DNA from: a virus
Direction: 5' to 3' (one strand)
IMG/VR virus record: IMGVR_UViG_3300030107_003216
Coordinates: 1 to 37,991 of that record
DNA length: 37,991 bases
The position numbers and the translations under genes are program-made. The notes under the pieces were generated by a model that did no database searches, was not told the origin of the DNA, and saw only the letters and a list, made by a program, of their open reading frames with translations. This document shows positions 24,693 through 31,778 of the stretch, piece by piece (within the stretch, counting starts at the first letter, position 1; the number at the start of each line of letters is the position of its first letter).

Positions 24693-25180
24693 ATTTACTA
24701 TCGAACAGTTGGTCTGCTAATGCCACTGCATTAGTTAGTGCAGGTACAATTTCTGCTTCTCATGCAGTTACTCCCGAATTTCTCGATGTTAGAAATACTA
24801 CAAAACATAAAGGTGTTAGAGTGGATTTAAGCCGTTCACCAACAACTATTATTGTTTTTGAGGATGGACAAAATGTTGAATACCCAACTGCCATGTATGA
24901 CATCAGAAATGAAACCTATACATTCACTACCCATATCCGAGTATTGCACGATGAAAGGGGCGGAATTGATGCTTCATATGGCAAAGATAGGCTAAGGGCT
25001 ATATACCTAATACTTCGTCGGGTAATTGAGAGCAAGCGTAATGGCTACACTGCAAGTGATGGTTCTAAATTCGACCAATTATTTTTAGGAAATAGAACAG
25101 AAAGTAATGACAGAGCCAAGCGTTTATTCGGATATAAAGTCACAACAGAAGCAAAAAGATTCGCATTATCACTCCCTTAG
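24668..25180 (+). CDS. Putative tail completion / terminator protein
   Basis: A 170-residue alpha/beta protein between the adaptor and the tail-tube gene, the usual place of the tail terminator that caps the tube and joins head to tail. Residues 40-130 alternate strands and helices (TTIIVFEDGQNVEY, YTFTTHIRVLHDERGG, RLRAIYLILRRVIE), consistent with that fold, but there is no diagnostic motif. Start ATG 24668 has AGGAGG 8 nt upstream inside the preceding gene. Confidence 0.6.
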   Translation: MDEVSLFIDLLSNSWSANATALVSAGTISASHAVTPEFLDVRNTTKHKGVRVDLSRSPTTIIVFEDGQNVEYPTAMYDIRNETYTFTTHIRVLHDERGGIDASYGKDRLRAIYLILRRVIESKRNGYTASDGSKFDQLFLGNRTESNDRAKRLFGYKVTTEAKRFALSLP

Positions 25181-25209
25181 TAAGTTAGTAAAGGAAAGGA
25201 GAGAGTAAC

Positions 25210-26811
25210 ATGGCAAACAATAACATATTTTTAGGAAGCGGCGCAAGTACAACATTAATACCTGAACAGGATATTTACATTCCCTGCACAGGTTCAGGAA
25301 CAACAACGACTTTAACTCCCGAATCTGCATTTACAGATTTATTCAAATTAGTTCCGAATATTTATGTTGGTTGCACTATTGATATTTACAACACTACTGC
25401 CGGATTAGTTTCTTCTCACACTATTACTGCTAATTCCAAAACAACCTTTACTTTAGGTTCGACTCCCGCTTCTAACGGAACAGTCCAATATGCTCTTTTG
25501 AGAGCATACGGTTCACCTGCCCCTCATCCTTTAATGGATTATAACGGAGATGGAACCCCCGAAAGAGAATCATTAGTATCAGATAATTGGTTGGGAATTA
25601 TGGAATCGGTAACATTTCCTAATCTAAGTCAAGAATTGAAACAAATGAATCTTGGTCTTGGTGGTTCAAGAAACTTTACATTCCAATACAAAGGACTTAG
25701 AACGGCTGATAATGGTTCACTTGCATTAGTCGCAAATACAGGTTCATGGCTCTATTATGCTCTTGGGTCTGTTTCAGCAATTACCTATACATCGGGTGCA
25801 AGCACTACATTAACAAAATCAACTGATGTTTTTGTTGATGCTTCGAGTGCTGATGATGTTGTTATCAAAGGTAGTGCTACAACTGCTGATGTTCCCACTA
25901 CCGGCCCACTATTTTATAGAACAGTTAAAGGCGGAACTAAACTCGTTCCTCCTTTAGACCACAGCATTTACGATGGTAGCGGATTTGTTAAGATTCCTTT
26001 CAGTGGGAGTCCTTCAAGACCAACAAATCTGATTAATTATACAATAACTGAACTAAACACAGACCAATTGCCCTCATTTAGTTTAGAACAAACTATTGCG
26101 AAAGACCCTGCTACTTTAGGTGGTGCGGCAACTTCTTCTTCAAATGAAGATGTGGCTTTTACCCGTATTGCAAGAGGTTGCCGAATCAACTCGCTAACAA
26201 TTGAAGCATCAGAAGGTGAAGAATTGAAAATGAATATGGATATTAATGCTCGACTTGTTGATAGCATTACTGACCTTTATCAAGATGATTCACTTGCAGT
26301 GAGTTATGTTAGCCGAGCCAATGTTACTAACAATGCTAATTTGTTTAATTGGAATGCAGGAAGTGATTATGGTGCGCCTTTCTTCTTTTCTGAAGGAACA
26401 TTTACAGTATTCGGCCAACAATTTTTGAAGGTTAATTCAGTTAGCATTGAAATCAATAACAATCTAATGGATAAGAGATACATGGGAGGACATCGTGATA
26501 TGAAAGAAGGAATCCCTGCACAAAGAACATACAACATTACTTTTGAAGCAGTTGTTACAGACGACCAACTTTTCAAAGAAATGCTAAACGAAACTGAAAA
26601 TGTGAATAGTTCTGCTGGACAAATGGTTGAATTTGTTTTCACAAAGGGAGGAACAAGTGAAGAAATTACTTTGAAATTTAAGAATTATTTCTTAGATACT
26701 ACGGAAATTACTATTCCCGATGATAAAGGCCCAATTAGTTTCAGTTCCACTATTAAGCCAAGAGATTTGGCCTCTTGTGTTGTCAAGACAGATAACATTC
26801 TGATGGGGTGA
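25210..26811 (+). CDS. Major tail tube protein
   Basis: A 533-residue beta-rich protein before the assembly chaperone and tape measure, the conserved tail-tube position. Thr/Ser/Gly-rich strands (SGTTTTLTPESAFTD) and a C-terminal conserved-looking section (VNSVSIEINNNLMDKRYMGG, EITLKFKNYFLDTTEI) suit the tube fold; in many siphoviruses similar text reads as a tube domain followed by an exposed domain. Hexameric rings would stack to form the DNA channel. It is longer than typical (about 150-350), so one or more surface domains are likely. Ribosome site GGAAAGGAGAGAG. No sheath gene follows, supporting a non-contractile tail. Confidence 0.75.
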   Translation: MANNNIFLGSGASTTLIPEQDIYIPCTGSGTTTTLTPESAFTDLFKLVPNIYVGCTIDIYNTTAGLVSSHTITANSKTTFTLGSTPASNGTVQYALLRAYGSPAPHPLMDYNGDGTPERESLVSDNWLGIMESVTFPNLSQELKQMNLGLGGSRNFTFQYKGLRTADNGSLALVANTGSWLYYALGSVSAITYTSGASTTLTKSTDVFVDASSADDVVIKGSATTADVPTTGPLFYRTVKGGTKLVPPLDHSIYDGSGFVKIPFSGSPSRPTNLINYTITELNTDQLPSFSLEQTIAKDPATLGGAATSSSNEDVAFTRIARGCRINSLTIEASEGEELKMNMDINARLVDSITDLYQDDSLAVSYVSRANVTNNANLFNWNAGSDYGAPFFFSEGTFTVFGQQFLKVNSVSIEINNNLMDKRYMGGHRDMKEGIPAQRTYNITFEAVVTDDQLFKEMLNETENVNSSAGQMVEFVFTKGGTSEEITLKFKNYFLDTTEITIPDDKGPISFSSTIKPRDLASCVVKTDNILMG

Positions 26812-26815
26812 TTAA

Positions 26816-26932
26816 ATGCTAACAAAGGAACAAATGAGAGCAAAATTGGCTGAAGCCAGAAAATTAGAAAAAAAGAAAAAACCTGCTAAAAAGGCAGTTG
26901 TCGAAGAAGTCAAAGAAACGCAGACTGAATAG
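26816..26932 (+). CDS. 38-aa charged peptide
   Basis: ATG 26816 to TAG 26930-26932, with GGGGTGATTAA as ribosome site fused to the tube gene's stop. The product is a Lys/Glu/Ala-rich helix (LTKEQMRAKLAEARKLEKK) with a Pro/Ala linker and acidic end. The strong ribosome site argues it is translated. Function unknown; it lies between tail tube and assembly chaperone. Confidence 0.6.
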   Translation: MLTKEQMRAKLAEARKLEKKKKPAKKAVVEEVKETQTE

Positions 26933-26941
26933 ACATTATAT

Positions 26942-26983
26942 TCCACCAACACCGTTAGTTTGTTTGTTGGTATAGAAGGTGGA
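26942..26983 (+). promoter_or_regulatory. Alternative RNA stems around chaperone ribosome site
   Basis: ACCAACA (26945-26951) can pair with TGTTGGT (26965-26971). TCCACC (26942-26947) can pair with GGTGGA (26978-26983), which contains the ribosome site of the gene at 26988. The two stems share bases 26945-26947, so they are mutually exclusive, and only the second hides the ribosome site. Translational control of the tail chaperone is inferred. Confidence 0.4.
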
Positions 26984-26987
26984 TAAT

Positions 26988-27353
26988 ATGGAAAAGAAAA
27001 TAATAAGTGATAAGAGCGTACTATTTGCGCTAACAGAACCCACTTTACATTATGTTAAAGTGGCAGAAGATAAAGAAGAATACCTAAAGGTTTGGACTAA
27101 AGAACCGACATGGCTTGAAGTTGATAAAGCCATGAATAGCATGATGAAGTTAGATGTCAAAACACAAAACATGGATATTGACATGAATGCTATGTTTAGG
27201 TATATGGTTGAGAATTTTATTGTAAAGACTGAACCATCATTATCAACAATTGATATTCTCAGATTGACTCCATATGTAGGCAATCAACTAAAAGACATTT
27301 TACCAAATCCTTTTGATTCATTTTCGGAGGATGATTCAAAAAACGAGATTTGA
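26988..27353 (+). CDS. Tail assembly chaperone, short form (gpG-like)
   Basis: A 121-residue product of the zero frame, between tail tube and tape measure as for lambda gpG. Start ATG 26988 with GGTGGATAAT upstream; the in-frame GTG at 26979 is within that site. Mixed helical protein ending acidic (SEDDSKNEI). Near its end the codons tcA AAA AAC present a -1 slippery heptamer (27338-27344), so a share of ribosomes should continue in the overlapping frame to make a longer GT-like form. Its role would be to coat the tape measure and recruit tube subunits during tail assembly, without entering the virion. Confidence 0.8.
   Translation: MEKKIISDKSVLFALTEPTLHYVKVAEDKEEYLKVWTKEPTWLEVDKAMNSMMKLDVKTQNMDIDMNAMFRYMVENFIVKTEPSLSTIDILRLTPYVGNQLKDILPNPFDSFSEDDSKNEI
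27326..27330 (+). promoter_or_regulatory. Internal Shine-Dalgarno-like stimulator of frameshift
   Basis: GGAGG lies 7 nt before the slippery heptamer, inside the coding frame. In E. coli dnaX an internal Shine-Dalgarno upstream of the slip site raises -1 frameshifting. It is too far from the TTG at 27350 (19 nt) to be a normal initiation site for the downstream frame. Confidence 0.5.
27338..27344 (+). promoter_or_regulatory. A_AAA_AAC -1 frameshift slippery site
   Basis: The heptamer is phased exactly as X_XXY_YYZ in the zero frame (tcA AAA AAC) nine bases before the zero-frame TGA at 27351. A -1 slip joins the 121-residue frame to the downstream frame ending at 27562, giving a fusion of about 191 residues. 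Position before the tape measure matches the conserved G/GT frameshift of tailed phages. Confidence 0.8.
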
Positions 27354-27562
27354 GAAGGGCTTTAACGGGAGGCAAAGCCTCTCATAAAGACGCTTCTCTA
27401 ATCGTAGTTTATTCTCTCTCAAAGGCATTAGCGATAAGTCCTTTGGAGGTGTATAAAATGCCAGCGAGTTTAGTTATGGATTTGTTACAAGTCCATAAAT
27501 TAATAAAAGAATTAGAATCTGAAGAGATTGATAAAGCCATGAAGAAAGGCAAGGTTAGGTGA
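27350..27562 (+). CDS. Frameshift extension of tail chaperone (gpT-like)
   Basis: Open -1 frame relative to the chaperone gene, entered at codon 27344 after slippage and ending at TGA 27560-27562. It is helical (SLSKALAISPLEVYKMP, then LVMDLLQVHKLIKELES), like the T domain that binds tape measure or tube subunits in lambda gpGT. As a free gene it would have to start at TTG 27350, overlapping the upstream stop (TTGA), with no ribosome site at proper distance, so translation by frameshift is the better reading. The tape measure follows with its ribosome site fused to this stop. Confidence 0.75.
   Translation: MRRALTGGKASHKDASLIVVYSLSKALAISPLEVYKMPASLVMDLLQVHKLIKELESEEIDKAMKKGKVR
27367..27383 (+). 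other. GC-rich hairpin downstream of slip site
   Basis: GGGAGGC, loop AAA, GCCTCTC: seven pairs including one G-U. It starts 22 nt after the slippery heptamer. Stimulatory structures normally begin 5-9 nt downstream, so a role in frameshifting is uncertain, but it stands out in this AT-rich sequence. Confidence 0.4.
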
Positions 27563-27567
27563 CGATT

Positions 27568-29811
27568 TTGGCAGACATTAAGCAAATGGCAAATGACATA
27601 AATGCAATGTCCGGTGCTTTAATGCAAGTCGAAGATGACATGGGGAAGGTGAAAGATTCTTCACAATTAATGTCTAAGCAAATGCACTATATGTTGACAA
27701 GCACATTTCCCAACTTAACTAAAGAAATCCAAAACCAAACTCATATGTTTAATGGGTTAATCTATAATCTTCAGAAAATAACACCAGCCGTTCAACAAAC
27801 TACTCAAGTACAGGCAAGTTATAGTAAATCAATAGCGAGTTCGGCTTCAACAGTCTTAACTTTAACAAAAGCCCAAGAAGCATTAGGGATTCAGTTAAAT
27901 AAAAAAGGAGATGGCTTTGTCCGTAATGGATTAAAAGTTAATGAATATGGCGAAATGCTGAACAATGCTGGTGAAAAAGTCAATAATTTCAATAAAAGAA
28001 CTGCTCTAATGCAAAGTCTTGCAAGAGAGATGAATAAAGATGGAGAAAAAAACATAGGTTTTCTGAAAGGGTTTTCCAAATATACCGAATTAGGCGGAAA
28101 CACGATGGAGTATCTTGCTGAATTCTTAACTTCATCAAGAGAAGAATTAACTATTTTTGGAATGGAGGCGGCTAAAGCCCGTAAAGTATTGTATGGTTTT
28201 GCACCGCCCGGAACTTTTAGAGTTTTGAATAAGTTTTCTTCAGTATTACAATTCGTTGGAGGCACTTACAGAAAAATGGGTGACGATGGAAAGAATGCAA
28301 GAGAAGAAATTAAGAAACTAAAAAAGGCTATGATTGTAGCAGAAGCAGAAGGTAGCACAGAAGAAGTTGAAGCATTTACTAAACAAATAAAAGCATTAGA
28401 AGATTCTATGAATCCTTCTTTAGTGAGTAACTTCTTTGGTACAATTATGAAAGCAACAAGAATTCCTATGCCTAAAGGAAATATATTTGATGTTTTGATG
28501 AATACAGGAAAACAATTAGCCGGAATGGATAAAACAAAAGGCGTTGATTCTTTACAGGATTTTGCGGCTCGATTTGCTGGCGGGCATGAAGCAGGTGATT
28601 TCCTAACAGGTGGAAGAAAAAAGAGAGCAAGAATGGTACAGGAAAGAGGCGAAAGATTCTTGCAGTCGGGCCAATATGCGGCCACAGGTCAAAGTTTTAT
28701 GTTCGGTAAAGGCGCAAAAGCCAGCAGAGAAGGATTTAAGGCATTACAAGAACACATGGAACTTTACAATAATTATATCAAGGATATTATTAGCGAAATA
28801 AAAGAGGTTGAAGCAGGTACAAAAACAACAGGAACAGTAAAGGTTTGGGATGAAGCAACGCAAACGCATGTTGATAAACAACTTGATGCAGAAGCGATGC
28901 AAGAAATACTTGAAGAACAGTTGGACAATAAGCAAGACTTAGAAGAAACTATGCTTACGAATCATCCATATTATCGAAAGATGAAGAAATTCCAAAAATT
29001 CGCTATGGGTATTGGGTCAGTGCTAAAAACCTTCTTGAGTTTCGCAATAAAAATGACATTTGGCTTTATGTTGTTAGCGTTAGGAATAGTTGCTATCGTC
29101 AAAGTAATTGGCCCAACCTTTATGTCAGCCTTTGAAGGAATGAGAGATACTCTTAGTTTGTTCTTTAACTTCTTTTATGAAGGATTAAATGAAGTTTGGG
29201 AGGGCGCACAGGCGTTATGGTCGGCAGTATTTGAGGGAGGTAGTTTTGATGAAGCCGTAAATGCAATAGTCAAAATAGCGGTAGGGCTTTTACAAACAGC
29301 AATTGGCTTTATTGGAGTTATGATTCCATTAGCAGTGGTAACTCTTGGTAAATTAGCATATGCAATATACAAACGAGGAAAAGAGTTCTTTTTCAGCACC
29401 AGCGTTAAATGGCAGAAAAAGGTTGGGGTGGCTTTAGCCATAGTTGTCTTTTTCGTAGCGACATTTTGGTTCAAATTGTATTTATTCCCTGCTATAATAG
29501 TAGCATTAATGGTATATGCACTTGGAAAAATGTTAGGATTTTATCAAACAGGTGGAGTAGTAAATAAACCAATGCAAATAGTTGGAGAAAAAGGGCCAGA
29601 AATTGCTGCTTTGCCAAGAGGAACAAGAGTATATAATAACGCAGATAGCAGAAGAATTGCTAAATCTTCAGGCAGAGGAACCGTAAATAATTACAATATC
29701 ACTATTAATGCAAAAGATACAAGTGATAAAGAAATGAGAAGAATTGCGGCTCAAATTGGAAAAATGATTAATAGAGAAGTAAATAGAGGTACTTCTTCAA
29801 GTTATAGTTAA
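27568..29811 (+). CDS. Tail tape measure protein
   Basis: A 747-residue protein that sets tail length and is ejected on infection. Start TTG 27568, spaced correctly from GGTGACGATT; the GTG at 27559 lies within that site. Residues 1-60 and about 215-300 are helical. Three hydrophobic membrane-like regions lie at about 477-518, 568-597 and 617-652, as common in tape measures that insert into the host membrane. The C-terminus has the family hallmark: TGGVVNKPMQIVGEKGPEI (about residue 660-680), then ALPRGTRVYN, and an NNYNITINAKD strand. At about 0.15 nm per residue the tail would be near 110 nm. Follows the assembly chaperone in one coupled unit. Confidence 0.88.
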   Translation: MADIKQMANDINAMSGALMQVEDDMGKVKDSSQLMSKQMHYMLTSTFPNLTKEIQNQTHMFNGLIYNLQKITPAVQQTTQVQASYSKSIASSASTVLTLTKAQEALGIQLNKKGDGFVRNGLKVNEYGEMLNNAGEKVNNFNKRTALMQSLAREMNKDGEKNIGFLKGFSKYTELGGNTMEYLAEFLTSSREELTIFGMEAAKARKVLYGFAPPGTFRVLNKFSSVLQFVGGTYRKMGDDGKNAREEIKKLKKAMIVAEAEGSTEEVEAFTKQIKALEDSMNPSLVSNFFGTIMKATRIPMPKGNIFDVLMNTGKQLAGMDKTKGVDSLQDFAARFAGGHEAGDFLTGGRKKRARMVQERGERFLQSGQYAATGQSFMFGKGAKASREGFKALQEHMELYNNYIKDIISEIKEVEAGTKTTGTVKVWDEATQTHVDKQLDAEAMQEILEEQLDNKQDLEETMLTNHPYYRKMKKFQKFAMGIGSVLKTFLSFAIKMTFGFMLLALGIVAIVKVIGPTFMSAFEGMRDTLSLFFNFFYEGLNEVWEGAQALWSAVFEGGSFDEAVNAIVKIAVGLLQTAIGFIGVMIPLAVVTLGKLAYAIYKRGKEFFFSTSVKWQKKVGVALAIVVFFVATFWFKLYLFPAIIVALMVYALGKMLGFYQTGGVVNKPMQIVGEKGPEIAALPRGTRVYNNADSRRIAKSSGRGTVNNYNITINAKDTSDKEMRRIAAQIGKMINREVNRGTSSSYS

Positions 29812-29820
29812 GGTGATTAA

Positions 29821-30546
29821 ATGACTTCTCCCGATGGCACACACTATGTATTTTTGCGTCTTGGCGCATCTGAAGATAACGATGTTCAAGTGAATACTAT
29901 TCCACTTAAAGCAGAAACAGTAAGTATTTCCACTACAAAAACAATTCCTTCTTTTGATGTTCCTTTTTCTGGAATGTTTAGTGGTGAATCTCGAACAGTG
30001 GCTTTTAATATGGGTATGTCATCTAAACAAATTAGTGTTCAAGGAGTTATTACTGATACTACGATTATAAGAAGATTCAATAGCATGAATCCTAAGAATT
30101 TTGATAAATCAGAAAGTAATCCTTCTGAATCCTCTTTTAATGATGATACAGTATTAAATCCTCCAATCGTTAATGAAACAATAACTATTGATATGACAAA
30201 AGAAGAAATTGCTCAATTGATTCACTCAAATACAGATGGAACCGCATTACAACAAATGCAGAATATGAATCAACTAATTATATTAATAGATTCAAAGGTG
30301 GATAGCAGATACCAATACCGTAATTCTGACCGAAGTACAAGTTTGATTCCTTTCACTTTTGCCGCAAGAGGATATAACGATACTTTGGATAATCAAGGGG
30401 CTACGCTTGCTTTATCAGATTTTCCAGATAGTGCTACTGATACAGGGTTAAATGGATTTGTTCAATCATTTAGTTGTGATTTTAACGCTGAAGAACCTGC
30501 GGCAATAAGTTTTCAATTAGAATTTATAGTGGCTATGACGGTGTGA
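29821..30546 (+). CDS. Putative distal tail protein (Dit-like)
   Basis: A 241-residue, beta-rich protein immediately after the tape measure, the usual position of the distal tail protein that forms the ring at the tail end. The N-terminal half (LKAETVSISTTKTIPS, then SKQISVQGVITDT) recalls the first domain of such proteins. A Ser/Asn/Asp-rich insertion (about residues 95-130) precedes a helical segment and a final beta domain (FSCDFNAEEPAAISFQLEF). Ribosome site GGTGATTAA overlaps the tape-measure stop. No definite motif, so the call rests on position and fold impression. Confidence 0.6.
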   Translation: MTSPDGTHYVFLRLGASEDNDVQVNTIPLKAETVSISTTKTIPSFDVPFSGMFSGESRTVAFNMGMSSKQISVQGVITDTTIIRRFNSMNPKNFDKSESNPSESSFNDDTVLNPPIVNETITIDMTKEEIAQLIHSNTDGTALQQMQNMNQLIILIDSKVDSRYQYRNSDRSTSLIPFTFAARGYNDTLDNQGATLALSDFPDSATDTGLNGFVQSFSCDFNAEEPAAISFQLEFIVAMTV

Positions 30547-30551
30547 TTATT

Positions 30552-31778
30552 ATGCAGACATTATCAATAGGAAATAAAAAAGGATTAGTTTTTCCTGTAA
30601 TGTGTAATGGTTGTATTAAAATAGATTATCAAGACAACATACCGGATATTGGTTCAGATGCAGATACTTCAAATGATATGCCTTATGGTATTTGGGGGCA
30701 TAATGGTTCATTTTGTTTTGATGCAATAATTACCCCATATGATGTGAACGGTAGTGGCAATCATACTACCGGAACATCAGCAACAACTGTCACCAATTCA
30801 AAAAAGACATTCCCAGATGGAGAGCATTCTTCGCCATATACCACTACTTCGGGCCATTACTCCGATAAGCATTTACCAAGAACACACGCTACTCAAGCAG
30901 TTAATCGAGCAAATCATAAGATGGCTATATTTTATAGCACTAATTTGAAAATATATTTGTGTAATGCTACCACTGATGTATTGCAAGCAAGTACATATCA
31001 TACAACCAATACTAATAACCCTGCATCATATAAGTTAGAAGTACAATTAACTACGGGTAGTACAACTACTACATTAGTTAGTGACACACTCATTTATCCC
31101 GATAATATCCAGCCATCCACTTATACTACTGATATTCTAACAGGTGGTTTTGACCGTCAAGGGAGATTAACTCATACTAAAATAGAAACATTAGGAGGTA
31201 GCGCACATGGCGGCGGTGCATCTTTTACATCAGGAACAAACCCCGCATCTAACAAATATCATTTAGGCCAAGAATTATTTGTTAAAAGAGGATTTAGTTT
31301 CAAATCAATTGGTACGGTTGTTTTTGGTTCGGGTTGGCCAACAACAAGCACTACTACTGTATATCTTAGTGGTACTCCCTCTTCGTCTTTGAATTCAGAA
31401 ACAATTTATCAACAAGCCCCTAAAGAAGCAAATTATGTAAATAATTCTTATCACATAGGAGTTTCATTTGATAATACCACTCGAAAACTAAGTATTCTAT
31501 TTAATGGTAAATCCACTAAAACAGTTACACATAATGAGGATGATAATGATTTTCAATTAGCGGCTGAAGATTTATACTTAGGTGCAAATGGAACAAACAC
31601 ACATGCTACGGCTTCTTCTATACCAGACCATATAGGATATACTAATAGTCAATTTTATGGAGTCTTTCACGAATTAAGCATGACTACACATATTTATTCT
31701 GCTTTTAATGGAAAGTCCCTTTATCCTTATCACGACAAAACACTACTGTTTTTGACATTTGAAGAGGTGGATATGTAA
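30552..31778 (+). CDS. Tail protein with ConA/LamG-like lectin fold
   Basis: A 408-residue beta-rich protein; ATG 30552 fitted to GGTGTGATTATT (the GTG at 30543 overlaps that site). GSFCFDAIITPYDVNG near residue 50 and, near residues 300-400, NSYHIGVSFDNTTRKLSILF, the segment DLYLGANGT and FYGVFHELSMTTHIYS look like the strands of a concanavalin/laminin-G jelly roll. A Thr/Ser-rich middle separates the two halves. Such domains bind glycans, so host-surface recognition at the tail tip is likely. Its stop overlaps the next start (TAATG). Call is fold-level; a purely structural baseplate role is possible. Confidence 0.6.
   Translation: MQTLSIGNKKGLVFPVMCNGCIKIDYQDNIPDIGSDADTSNDMPYGIWGHNGSFCFDAIITPYDVNGSGNHTTGTSATTVTNSKKTFPDGEHSSPYTTTSGHYSDKHLPRTHATQAVNRANHKMAIFYSTNLKIYLCNATTDVLQASTYHTTNTNNPASYKLEVQLTTGSTTTTLVSDTLIYPDNIQPSTYTTDILTGGFDRQGRLTHTKIETLGGSAHGGGASFTSGTNPASNKYHLGQELFVKRGFSFKSIGTVVFGSGWPTTSTTTVYLSGTPSSSLNSETIYQQAPKEANYVNNSYHIGVSFDNTTRKLSILFNGKSTKTVTHNEDDNDFQLAAEDLYLGANGTNTHATASSIPDHIGYTNSQFYGVFHELSMTTHIYSAFNGKSLYPYHDKTLLFLTFEEVDM

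Noticed and set aside
27350-27562. Independent gene starting at TTG 27350
   Set aside because: GGAGG is 19 nt away, too far for initiation, while the phased A_AAA_AAC site explains expression better. Not fully excluded.
28266-28685. Minus-strand open frame of 139 codons within the tape measure
   Set aside because: Fully inside a strongly supported gene, no ribosome site, biased composition.
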